This document shows positions 43,136 through 50,267 of a stretch of DNA of 64,000 nt, in pieces. Position 1 is the stretch's first letter, and the number at the start of each line of letters is the position of its first letter. The position numbers were made by a program, and so were the translations under genes. Under the pieces are notes generated by a model. It did no database searches, had not been told where the DNA came from, and saw only the letters and a list, made by a program, of their open reading frames with translations. The DNA comes from Clostridia bacterium (GTDB taxonomy: Bacteria > Bacillota > Peptococcia > DRI-13 > UBA5745), in the NCBI GenBank assembly GCA_018436095.1, contig JAHDMJ010000013.1, forward strand, positions 62,001 to 126,000, in the 5' to 3' direction.

Positions 43136-43171
43136 GAAAATATTGACCAATATTTTCGGCTGTGCTAACAT
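43136..43171 (+). promoter_or_regulatory. nagB promoter with palindrome over the -35 box
   Basis: TTGACC (43143-43148), 17-bp spacer, TAACAT (43166-43171). GAAAATATT-GACC-AATATTTTC (43136-43157) is a perfect 9-bp inverted repeat centred on the -35 element, as expected for a repressor site. The 200 bp upstream (42939-43135) carries several short stems but no recognised RNA family or gene. Confidence 0.6.
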
Positions 43172-43209
43172 ATTTTCTATTAAAGGCTATAGAGAAGGGC
43201 GATGGAAAT

Positions 43210-43935
43210 GTGGATAGAATTATTTGCAAAAATTACGACGAAGTATCTCTTTTAGGGGCAGCCATGGTAGCTAAGGTTGTCAAGTCAAACCCCCGGGCTG
43301 TTTTGGGCCTGGCCACCGGCTCCACACCTGTGGGCATGTACAAGAGGCTGGTGGAGATGCATAAAAGGGACGGCCTGGACTTTTCAATGATCCGTACATT
43401 CAATCTGGACGAATACTATCCTATAAAAAAGGCCAACGATCAAAGCTATGATTACTTTATGCGGGATAATCTTTTCTCGCACATCAATATTAAGCAGGAA
43501 AACATTCATCTGCCCAATGGCGAGTGTGCAGATCCGGCGGCAGAATGCGCTGCCTATGAGGCAATGCTGAATCAAGCCGGCGGCGTAGATATCCAGGTAC
43601 TGGGCATTGGCGTCAACGGCCATATCGGCTTTAATGAACCGGCAGAGGAATTGCAATTGCCAACCCATCTCACAGGGCTGACTGCCAGTACCATAGAAGC
43701 CAACGCCCGTTTTTTTGAAAGCATCGAACAGGTACCCACCCAGGCCCTGACCATGGGAATGGGGACTATCATGAAAGCCAGGTCAATCCTGCTGTTGATT
43801 ACCGGCGAAAACAAAGCCCCTGTAGTTAAGAAGCTTTTCGACCGTGTGGTCACCACGGAAGTGCCGGCCAGCTTCTTAACCCTTCATCCCGACGTCACCG
43901 TTTTGCTGGATGAGGCAGCCGCCAGCCTGCTGTAA
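43210..43935 (+). CDS. nagB: Glucosamine-6-phosphate deaminase
   Basis: 241 aa from GTG 43210, matching the usual 242-aa length and the N-terminal beta strand of NagB (IICKNYDEVS). Conserved elements: LGLATGSTPVGMYKRL phosphate loop, FNLDEYYPI with the catalytic Asp, and LGIGVNGHIGFNEP with the catalytic His. The asparagine before GHIGF, where E. coli has Asp, is also found in Bacillus NagB. It converts glucosamine-6-P to fructose-6-P and ammonia. No nagA is adjacent. Confidence 0.93.
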   Translation: MDRIICKNYDEVSLLGAAMVAKVVKSNPRAVLGLATGSTPVGMYKRLVEMHKRDGLDFSMIRTFNLDEYYPIKKANDQSYDYFMRDNLFSHINIKQENIHLPNGECADPAAECAAYEAMLNQAGGVDIQVLGIGVNGHIGFNEPAEELQLPTHLTGLTASTIEANARFFESIEQVPTQALTMGMGTIMKARSILLLITGENKAPVVKKLFDRVVTTEVPASFLTLHPDVTVLLDEAAASLL

Positions 43936-44004
43936 CGAGACGGCAGGGAAGAAGAAGGCTGCTGCCACCAACGGGAACGTTGTCACCGGTGAGACAATGA
44001 TTTT

Positions 44005-44144
44005 GAACAAAATTGCAAGTTTGTTTACATAATTATAGCGTTTTGAGCAAAATTGCAAGTTTGTAGTATGTGATTTGGCCTGAGAATAGGGTTTTTACCC
44101 CATTTTCGGGCCAAATTTGTTTCGAGGCCGAGATTTAGGGGTCA
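44005..44144. repeat. Intergenic repeat element, copy D (half element)
   Basis: Two left-type arms, GAACAAAATTGCAAGTTTGT (44005-44024) and GAGCAAAATTGCAAGTTTGT (44045-44064), are 40 bp apart; the second is identical over all 20 bases to an arm of copy A 23 kb away. A core (44071-44120) with an ATTTGGCC/GGCCAAAT stem follows, sharing TTTA-CCCATTTT and CAAATTTGTT with copy B. GGGGTCA (44138-44144) marks the right end. No inverted right arms are present. Confidence 0.75.
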
Positions 44145-44170
44145 ACCCGTGACAACTTCTTTCCTAAATC

Positions 44171-44254
44171 TTACTGCCACCACCTGGCTGCTTACTGCCA
44201 TCACCTGGCTGCTTACTTCCACCACCTTGCTGCTTACTGCCATCACCTGGCTGC
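44171..44254. repeat. Four tandem 21-bp units
   Basis: TTACTGCCAYCACCTGGCTGC-type units run at 44171, 44192, 44213 and 44234; units 2 and 4 are identical and unit 3 differs by a few bases. It lies between copy D and the substrate-binding protein gene. Both strands are open through it, but the peptides (GSKQPGDGSK on the minus strand) look like by-products of the repeat. The rest of 43936-44441 shows no gene. Confidence 0.85.
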
Positions 44255-44441
44255 CTTTTCCCGGCTCCGCCAGCTCCTTCCCCGCCGCCGCCTGGCTCCG
44301 CTTCGCTCCTCCACGGCCACCGCCCGCCGGGACAACAACCTTCGCTAATATTTTCCTGGTGCAGGCACAGTTTTTCCCCGCCGGAATAAACTGGCCAATG
44401 TAAGATTGAAAACCCAAGTAAGGCGAAGGGGGAATGTTTAA

Positions 44442-45533
44442 ATGAAAACAAAGTATCTTAGTATTTTTTTTGTTGTATTAATGGGGCTGGCCATTTTGGG
44501 CGGCTGCGGCAATACCGCCGGCGGTCCCAAACCCACAGAACCGGCAGCCACCGAAGGGCCCGCTGCCACAGAAGCGGCCGTCACGGAACCGGCGGCTCCG
44601 GCGGAACCGGTGAAAATCCGTCTCAACGAAGTAACCCATTCGATTTTTTATGCGCCCATGTATGCCGCCATCAATAAAGGCTTTTTCGCCGAGGACAACA
44701 TTACCGTCGAGTTGACCAACGGCGCCGGAGCCGACAAAGTCATGACGGCCCTGGTGGCCGGAGAGGCGGATATCGGACTCATGGGTCCCGAAGCTACTAT
44801 TTACGTTTACAATGAAGGCCGGGAAAATTACATCGTCAATTTTGCCCAGCTAACCAATAGCGACGGCTCCTTTTTGGTGGGCCGCCAGCCTGAGCCTGAT
44901 TTCAAATGGGAAAACCTGAAAGGTAAAACGGTAATCGGCGGCAGAATCGGCGGTATGCCGGAGATGGTGCTGGAATACACCATGAAGAAAAATGGTATCG
45001 TGCCGCAGCAGGATGTGGAAGTGCTGACCAATATTCAGTTTGCTCTGATGGGCGGCGCTTTCACCGGCGGCACCGGCGACTATGTCAATCTCTTTGAGCC
45101 GGTGGCTTCCCAATTGGAGCAAACGGGTCAAGGCTACATCGTTTGTTCACTGGGCAAGGAATCCGGCGCCCTGCCCTATACGGGCTTCAGCGCCACTAAG
45201 GAATATATAGCCGAAAACGAAGAGATCATCCAAAGGTTTACCTCATCCCTGGCCAAGGCCCAGGCCTGGATCCAAACGGCCCCGGCAGAAGAGATTGCAG
45301 AAGCAATCAAAGCCTCTTTCCCCGATACGGATAACGCTTTATTGATATCCTCCATCAACCGCTACCGGGATCAGGGCTCCTGGGCCGCCACGCCGGTATT
45401 CACGGAGGAAGCCTTTGAGCTTCTCCAGGATATCATGGCGGAGGCCGGCCAACTAGACAAAAGAGCACCCTATGACGCATTAGTGACCAATCAATATGCG
45501 GATAAGGCCGTTGCAGAGCTGGGAGGAAAGTAG
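44442..45533 (+). CDS. ABC transporter substrate-binding lipoprotein, NMT1/SsuA/TauA-like
   Basis: 363 aa. A lipoprotein signal ends at LAILGGCGN, followed by a Pro/Ala/Glu/Thr-rich spacer (about 27-50) and a periplasmic-binding-protein domain of the NMT1/SsuA type. It begins VKIRLNEVTHSIFYAPMYAAINKGFF and includes GADKVMTALVAGEADIGLMGPE. Members bind thiamine precursors, nitrate, taurine or other sulfonates, or other small organics; the ligand here is unknown. The ATPase and permease genes follow at once. Confidence 0.87.
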   Translation: MKTKYLSIFFVVLMGLAILGGCGNTAGGPKPTEPAATEGPAATEAAVTEPAAPAEPVKIRLNEVTHSIFYAPMYAAINKGFFAEDNITVELTNGAGADKVMTALVAGEADIGLMGPEATIYVYNEGRENYIVNFAQLTNSDGSFLVGRQPEPDFKWENLKGKTVIGGRIGGMPEMVLEYTMKKNGIVPQQDVEVLTNIQFALMGGAFTGGTGDYVNLFEPVASQLEQTGQGYIVCSLGKESGALPYTGFSATKEYIAENEEIIQRFTSSLAKAQAWIQTAPAEEIAEAIKASFPDTDNALLISSINRYRDQGSWAATPVFTEEAFELLQDIMAEAGQLDKRAPYDALVTNQYADKAVAELGGK

Positions 45534-45535
45534 CC

Positions 45536-46291
45536 ATGTTAAAGCTGGAGGGGGTAGGCTTTAATTATCATACTCCGGAAGGCGAGATTCAGGCCATTCA
45601 GGAAGTCAGCCTGGATATCAAGGACGGAGAGTTCCTCAGCATCATCGGGCCCTCAGGCTGTGGAAAATCTACATTATTATCCCTGATCGGCGGAATGCTG
45701 CGGCCTTCCGCCGGTCGGGTTACCATTGATGATCAGGAAATCACGGAGCCGGATCCCCGTATTGCCTGGATGCCTCAGCGGGATCAGCTCTTTCCCTGGC
45801 GCACCATATTGGGCAACGTGCTGATCGGTATTGAAGTGAAGCGGCAGCCCACTTTGGAAGACCGCCGCAAGGCCGTAGCTTTGCTTGAAAAATACGGGCT
45901 GGGGGATTTTATCGACCGCTATCCCAATCAATTATCCGGCGGTATGCGTCAAAGGGCGGCCCTGATCAGGACTTTGGCGGTGGAGCCGCAAATTCTTCTG
46001 CTGGATGAACCTTTTTCCGCTTTGGATTATCAGACCCGCCTTACGGTAGCCGATGAGGTGCGCATGATTATCCAAAGAGAACAAAAAACCTCGATATTGG
46101 TGACCCATGATATCGGCGAAGGCATTTCCATGTCCGACAGAGTGGTTGTACTGTCAAAGCGGCCCGCTGTTATTAAAAACTGTCATGACGTGGTGCTTTC
46201 AACGGACAGCGTTTCCCCCATGGCCCGCCGGGATGCGCCGGAATTCGGTCACTATTTCAATCGCATATGGAAGGAGTTGGATGTCCAGTGA
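45536..46291 (+). CDS. ABC transporter ATP-binding protein, SsuB/TauB-like
   Basis: 251 aa. Walker A GPSGCGKST (about 39-47), signature LSGGMRQR, Walker B ILLLDEPFSALD and switch histidine in VTHDIG. Placement between the NMT1-like binding protein and a SsuC/TauC-like permease fixes its role as the importer ATPase. It starts 2 bp after the upstream stop and overlaps the permease start by 4 bp. Confidence 0.92.
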   Translation: MLKLEGVGFNYHTPEGEIQAIQEVSLDIKDGEFLSIIGPSGCGKSTLLSLIGGMLRPSAGRVTIDDQEITEPDPRIAWMPQRDQLFPWRTILGNVLIGIEVKRQPTLEDRRKAVALLEKYGLGDFIDRYPNQLSGGMRQRAALIRTLAVEPQILLLDEPFSALDYQTRLTVADEVRMIIQREQKTSILVTHDIGEGISMSDRVVVLSKRPAVIKNCHDVVLSTDSVSPMARRDAPEFGHYFNRIWKELDVQ

Positions 46292-47100
46292 GTGAGCAAA
46301 AAAAAATATCGCCGGGACACCAGCGCTATCTGGATAGCATTAAAAAAACCGAAAAAAAGAAAAGGCTCTGGCAGATATCGTTGCTGCTGGCCTTTCTGAT
46401 CCTGTGGGAGCTGGCGGGACAAATGAAGTGGATTGATCCCTTTATTATGAGTCAGCCCAGCCGGGTATGGAACTCCTTGGAAAACCTGGTTCGGGAAGGT
46501 TCCCTTGGCTTGCACATTGCAGTAACCACGTCGGAAACCTTAATCGGCTTTGCTTTAGCCACCATTATTGGCTTAGGGGCGGCTATCGCTCTTTGGTGGT
46601 TCCCTTTAGCCGCTAAAATTCTCGATCCCTATCTGGTAGTGCTCAATGCCTTGCCGAAAATTGCTTTAGGCCCCATCCTGATTGTCTGGGCCGGGGCAGG
46701 ACCAAAAGCTATCATTGCTGTTACGGTATTGGTGACCGTAGTGGTGACCATTATCAATTTATATAATGGATTCATCCAAACGGATCAGGGTAAGATCCAT
46801 TTGCTGCGCTCCTTCGGCGCCAGCCGGCGGCAAATTTTTTTGAAGGTGGTTTTTCCTTCTAACGTGCCTAATTTGATATCCGCTTTGAAAATTAATATCG
46901 GCCTGGCTTGGGTAGGCGTAATCGTCGGGGAGTTCTTGGTTTCCCGGGCCGGTTTAGGCTATTTAATTGTTTATGGCGGCCAGGTATTTAAATTGGATCT
47001 GGTGATGGCCAGCATCTTTATCCTCTGCATTTTGACGGCTTTAATGTACTATGCGGTGGTTTATCTGGAAGAAATTACGATGAAAATATGGCATTCTTAA
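46288..47100 (+). CDS. ABC transporter permease, SsuC/TauC-like
   Basis: 270 aa from GTG 46288 (GTGA overlap with the ATPase stop; AAGGAG 11 bp upstream). After a basic N-terminus come six hydrophobic segments, with LRSFGASRRQIFLKVVFPSNVPNLISALKI as the EAA coupling loop of this permease family. It provides the membrane channel for the importer. Confidence 0.92.
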   Translation: MSEQKKISPGHQRYLDSIKKTEKKKRLWQISLLLAFLILWELAGQMKWIDPFIMSQPSRVWNSLENLVREGSLGLHIAVTTSETLIGFALATIIGLGAAIALWWFPLAAKILDPYLVVLNALPKIALGPILIVWAGAGPKAIIAVTVLVTVVVTIINLYNGFIQTDQGKIHLLRSFGASRRQIFLKVVFPSNVPNLISALKINIGLAWVGVIVGEFLVSRAGLGYLIVYGGQVFKLDLVMASIFILCILTALMYYAVVYLEEITMKIWHS

Positions 47101-47161
47101 GGTAGGTTTGGCAAGCTTTGTCAAGGATAAAAAACACCCTTAAGGTTACAATATGCAATGG

Positions 47162-47226
47162 GCCGGCAGTGAAAGGGGACTGGCAAGGTTAATTATCTGA
47201 CCGATAGTTAGTCCCACGCTGCCGGC
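47162..47226. terminator. Structured terminator between convergent genes
   Basis: Outer stem GCCGGCAG / CTGCCGGC, inner stem GGGACT / AGTCCC, long loop, followed by TTGTTAGATTTT. It lies between the permease (plus) and the secreted protein gene (minus). Confidence 0.6.
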
Positions 47227-47237
47227 TTGTTAGATTT

Positions 47238-47828
47238 TCATTCGTTATAGCCGGCTAGCTTCCAAAGATAAAGCTGGCCCTCAGATAATAGTTCGTCGCT
47301 GAAGTCCCAATAGGCAATGGTTTGATTATCCAGCCACCAGGCTCTGACAATACTGTTGCCGCCCCAGGAAGCTTGCTCATGGCCTTCCAGGTCCAGCACC
47401 CATAAACGGAAATAGTCGGCATACTGATCGGGGTAGCCTTCCATGGTAGTGAAAAGCAGATAGTTGCCGTCGGGACTGAAGGTAAGCTGCCAAGGCAGCA
47501 CCACCCAGGGAAAAATATCCCGGCCGGGACTGCCGGTTTCAGGATAAGGCAAAATACGGTTTTCGCCGGTAGCTTCTACAGTCAGGCGGATGCCGTCTTC
47601 TTCCGCTTCCGCTCTCAGCCAGCCTAATTCTTCGTGCTTGGCTCCGTCGCTGGTTTCCGGCTCTGCCGCCAGCATAGGTTCTGCCAGTTGAAAATCCTGC
47701 AAAAGATAAGGATTGGCCGGCTGGGACATGGCGGCCAGGGCTTTGCTTTGCGTATGGGTAGCCAGGCTTGTCCCCGCTGCCAGCAGAAAAAAAACGAAGG
47801 CGTAAGCCACTTTTTTATTAGTCATCAT
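47238..47828 (-). CDS. Secreted protein of unknown function with a WD40/PD40-like blade
   Basis: 196 aa. Two ATGs in tandem follow GAAAGGAG. The N-terminus is a signal peptide (about 1-33, KKVAYAFVFFLLAAGTSLA). The mature part has a LTFSPDGNYLLFTT strand typical of one TolB/WD40-type beta-propeller blade, followed by tryptophan-rich strands. At this length it can hold only two or three blades, so it is not a full propeller. I do not recognise a family. Confidence 0.6.
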   Translation of the reverse strand: MMTNKKVAYAFVFFLLAAGTSLATHTQSKALAAMSQPANPYLLQDFQLAEPMLAAEPETSDGAKHEELGWLRAEAEEDGIRLTVEATGENRILPYPETGSPGRDIFPWVVLPWQLTFSPDGNYLLFTTMEGYPDQYADYFRLWVLDLEGHEQASWGGNSIVRAWWLDNQTIAYWDFSDELLSEGQLYLWKLAGYNE

Positions 47829-47940
47829 GGCGGATCTCCTTTCATTTCATACCTGGAATAATTTGACAAAACAGCGGGAAATCCTTTATAAAATTATCGA
47901 CAAATCATTGCCTGCAATACCATAAAACACTAATTTAAAA

Positions 47941-47975
47941 GACAAAAATATAACGCATCCGATTGGATGCGTTAT
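47941..47975 (-). terminator. Terminator of the tRNA-like gene
   Basis: On the minus strand ATAACGCATCC-AATC-GGATGCGTTAT forms a perfect 11-bp stem followed by ATTTTTGTC, starting 5 nt after the tRNA-like 3' end. Confidence 0.85.
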
Positions 47976-47980
47976 GCTTT

Positions 47981-48053
47981 TGGAGACGGCAGGATTCGAA
48001 CCTGCGTAATCAGGCGCCACTTACCTGAGTGCTACCTCTACACCACGATCTCC
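47981..48053 (-). tRNA. tRNA-like gene with abnormal anticodon loop
   Basis: The 73-nt minus-strand sequence begins GGAGATCGTGGTGTAGAGGT and ends CCTGCCGTCTCCA. The T arm is perfect (GCAGG-TTCGAAT-CCTGC). The D arm fits GGTG/CACT with a short loop containing GG. Acceptor pairs 1-5 are good, pair 6 is T-G, and pair 7 is a C-C mismatch. The anticodon arm is odd: pairing CAGGT/GCCTG gives the 7-nt loop AAGTGGC, where position 33 is A instead of the near-universal T; pairing TCAGG/CCTGA gives a 9-nt loop. No amino acid can be assigned safely. CCA is not separately encoded. It is either a decayed tRNA or a specialised tRNA-like RNA. Confidence 0.6.
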
Positions 48054-48067
48054 TGTATTTCGGTTTT

Positions 48068-48096
48068 ATTATACCAACTTATAGATTATTTTGCAA
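48068..48096 (-). promoter_or_regulatory. Promoter of the tRNA-like gene
   Basis: On the minus strand TTGCAA (48096-48091), 17-bp spacer, TATAAT (48073-48068). The expected start point lies about 8 nt before the tRNA-like 5' end. Confidence 0.75.
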
Positions 48097-48155
48097 ATGG
48101 TTACTTTTGCAAACTGTGGATTTTATATGGGCTTTATATGAGTTTAAAGCGGGTG

Positions 48156-48184
48156 TTGACAATCATAGTGCGGCCTGTTATTTA
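48156..48184 (+). promoter_or_regulatory. Promoter of the flavin split-barrel gene
   Basis: A perfect TTGACA (48156-48161), 17-bp spacer and a weaker TATTTA (48179-48184). It lies about 100 bp before the ATG, leaving a leader that contains the next hairpin. Confidence 0.5.
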
Positions 48185-48212
48185 TATTAGAAGAAGGTCT
48201 GTCAGCCTAATG

Positions 48213-48250
48213 AAAAAGCTTGGCTCCCTTTAAGGGTACCCAAGCTTTTT
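48213..48250 (+). terminator. Terminator-like hairpin inside the leader (possible attenuator)
   Basis: AAAAAGCTTGG pairs perfectly with CCAAGCTTTTT over 11 bp and ends in a T run, then ATCTTG. It sits between the promoter at 48156 and the gene at 48282, so it would stop most transcripts before the gene unless bypassed. Confidence 0.65.
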
Positions 48251-48281
48251 ATCTTGAAGAGAATAGTAGGAGGAATTAAAT

Positions 48282-48770
48282 ATGTTTCGGGAAATGAGAA
48301 GAATTAAACAATTATTATCGCCCCAGGCTACGGCGGAGGTAATGGCAAGATGTACAAACGGCATTTTAGCCTGTTTGGGTGATGAGGATTATCCTTATGC
48401 CGTTCCTTTGAGCTTCGTCTGCTTCGATGGCAAAATTTATTTTCATTCGGCAAAGGAAGGGCATAAAATAGACGCCATCGCCAGGCATGATAAGGTGTCT
48501 TTTGCGGTGGTGGATGAAGACACGATTGTTGCCGAAGAGTATACCAGCTACTTCCGCAGCGTAGTGGTTTTCGGCAAAGCCAGAATTGCCGAAGGGGATG
48601 AGAGGCTGGCTGCTTTTAAAGCATTGGCTGAAAAATATTCGGGCAGTCTGCCTAAAGAGGTTGTTCATAAAAAGGTGGAAGGCTGCAGCCGCGCCGCCAT
48701 TATTGCCATAGATGTGGAGCAGATAACCGGCAAGGAAGCAATCGAGTATGTCCGGGACAAGCAAAAGTGA
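48282..48770 (+). CDS. Pyridoxamine-5'-phosphate-oxidase-like flavin split-barrel protein
   Basis: 162 aa, ATG after TAGGAGGA. The protein resembles the NimA-like branch of the FMN-binding split barrel: MRRIKQLLSPQATAEVMARCTNGILACLGDEDYPYAVPLSFV, then KIYFHSAKEGHKIDAI and a FRSVVVFGKARI strand. Relatives bind FMN or heme and some reduce nitroimidazoles; the physiological substrate is unknown. Confidence 0.85.
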   Translation: MFREMRRIKQLLSPQATAEVMARCTNGILACLGDEDYPYAVPLSFVCFDGKIYFHSAKEGHKIDAIARHDKVSFAVVDEDTIVAEEYTSYFRSVVVFGKARIAEGDERLAAFKALAEKYSGSLPKEVVHKKVEGCSRAAIIAIDVEQITGKEAIEYVRDKQK

Positions 48771-48873
48771 ACTAATCAACCTTGCCCAACTCTTCAGGTT
48801 GCCGGTTTGGCTCATTGATGGTAAAATCAGAACGTGCAATCCTGAAGAACGGGAAGCCAAAGAGGTAATTTAA
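48748..48873 (+). CDS. Possible 41-aa small protein
   Basis: ATG 48748 opens a 41-codon frame overlapping the end of the split-barrel gene by 23 bp, with AAGGAAG 9 bp upstream and stop TAA at 48871. The product contains LAQLFRLPVWLIDGKIRTC and an acidic-basic tail (NPEEREAKEVI). No family is recognised. It could equally be the leftover 3' end of a lost gene. Confidence 0.3.
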   Translation: MSGTSKSELINLAQLFRLPVWLIDGKIRTCNPEEREAKEVI

Positions 48874-48904
48874 AGAGATAAACCAAGAGATAAGGAGTGT
48901 GCCG

Positions 48905-49843
48905 ATGCTGTCGGTAATTGTTCCGGCCCACAACGAAGAAAAAAATATTCCCCTGGTGGCGGCGGCGGTCAAAGAGATCCTCAGCCAAGCCGCTGTCAAT
49001 TATGAGATTCTGCTGGTAGACGACGGCTCCAGTGACGGTACCTTTGCCGCCATCGAAAGGGCGGCGGCTGCCGACGAGAGGATCAGAGGCCTGAAGCTTT
49101 CCCGGAATTTCGGCAAAGAGGCGGCTATTTTGGCGGGCCTGGAAGCCAGCAGAGGCCGTTGCTGCGCCGTAATGGACGCCGATTTACAGCATCCGCCGGC
49201 ACTGTTGCCGGAGATGTACAGGCTATGGCAAGGGGGAGCGATGATTGTACAGGCCGTCAAAGAAACCAGAGGGCAAGAGGGCTGGTTCAACCGGGTCTGC
49301 GCCGGGCTTTTTTATCGTATCATCGGCCGTTTTACAAAAATCGATTTCCGCCGGGCTTCCGATTATAAGCTGTTGGACCGCAAAATCGTAGATATTCTGG
49401 TGAAGCTGCCGGAGAAAACCCGTTTTTTCCGGGGTCTGTCGGTATACTACGGTTTTCCCCAGACCCAGATCGAGTTTGCCGTAGCGCCCCGGGCTTCCGG
49501 CAAAACGAATTGGAGCCTGACCAAGCTTTTTCGCTATGCCCTGGACAGTATCAGCTCTTTTACTGCCTTTCCTCTGCAATTCACCACGTTTCTGGGCATT
49601 ATTATGCTGTTGCTGTTTTTGCTGCTGGGCCTGCAAACCCTATATAATTTCGCTACCGGTCAAGCGGTGGCGGGCTTTACCACCGTAATTCTGCTGCTGC
49701 TTTTTATCGCCAGCGCCTTGTCCATCAGCTTGGGGATTATCGGCCACTATATCGGCAAGATCTATGACGAGGTCAAAGCCCGGCCTTCTTATATCATTGA
49801 AAAAACCGCAGGAAAAGGAGAGGATCATGATCTTCGACCGTAA
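48905..49843 (+). CDS. gtrB: Family 2 glycosyltransferase, GtrB/DPM1-like
   Basis: 312 aa from ATG 48905 (AAGGAG 7 bp upstream). The GT-A catalytic domain starts LSVIVPAHNEEKNI and holds the metal-binding DADLQH motif near residue 90; two C-terminal membrane helices (about 220-245 and 255-285) follow. Such enzymes charge undecaprenyl phosphate with a hexose on the inner face of the membrane. It overlaps the GtrA flippase gene by 17 bp. Confidence 0.88.
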   Translation: MLSVIVPAHNEEKNIPLVAAAVKEILSQAAVNYEILLVDDGSSDGTFAAIERAAAADERIRGLKLSRNFGKEAAILAGLEASRGRCCAVMDADLQHPPALLPEMYRLWQGGAMIVQAVKETRGQEGWFNRVCAGLFYRIIGRFTKIDFRRASDYKLLDRKIVDILVKLPEKTRFFRGLSVYYGFPQTQIEFAVAPRASGKTNWSLTKLFRYALDSISSFTAFPLQFTTFLGIIMLLLFLLLGLQTLYNFATGQAVAGFTTVILLLLFIASALSISLGIIGHYIGKIYDEVKARPSYIIEKTAGKGEDHDLRP

Positions 49844-50267
49844 GCTGGGCCGGTTTTTGTTGGTGGGGCTGTTCAATACCGGGCTGGGCATGGTCACCAT
49901 GTTCGGCTTTTATCAATTTTTGGGCCTGGGCTACTGGGGCTCCAGCGCTCTGTCCTATTTTCTTTGCAGTATCGTGTCTTATTTTTTGAACAGGCACTTT
50001 ACTTTCGGCAGTCAGGCCGGCTATGTCCGTTCCGGTTTGCGTTTTGCCGCCAATATTGCAGTATGCTACGGCCTGGCTTATTTAATAGCCAAGCCTTTGT
50101 GCCGGCTGGCTTTGGCCGCCTTGGGTCTGGGCCTTTCTGCCCGGCTGCTGGATCAATTGGCCATGCTGACGGGCATGGCAATGTTTACCGGCCTCAATTA
50201 TCTGGGCCAGCGATTTTTTGTATTTCCGGAAGAAGCGGGAGAGGAAGGAGGGACCAATGCCGGATAA
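49827..50267 (+). CDS. gtrA: GtrA-family flippase-like protein
   Basis: 146 aa from ATG 49827 (AAAGGAGAGG upstream). Four predicted helices and the GtrA start (GRFLLVGLFNTGLGMVTMF), with SYFLNRHFTFGS between helices 2 and 3. It is expected to flip the undecaprenyl-phosphate-hexose made by the upstream enzyme. It overlaps the next gene by 11 bp. Confidence 0.87.
   Translation: MIFDRKLGRFLLVGLFNTGLGMVTMFGFYQFLGLGYWGSSALSYFLCSIVSYFLNRHFTFGSQAGYVRSGLRFAANIAVCYGLAYLIAKPLCRLALAALGLGLSARLLDQLAMLTGMAMFTGLNYLGQRFFVFPEEAGEEGGTNAG

Noticed and set aside
44149-44451. Open frames on both strands through the 21-bp repeats (TATTWLLTA or GSKQPGDGSK peptides)
   Set aside because: Low-complexity translation of a tandem repeat whose unit length is a multiple of three; no plausible start signals or domain.
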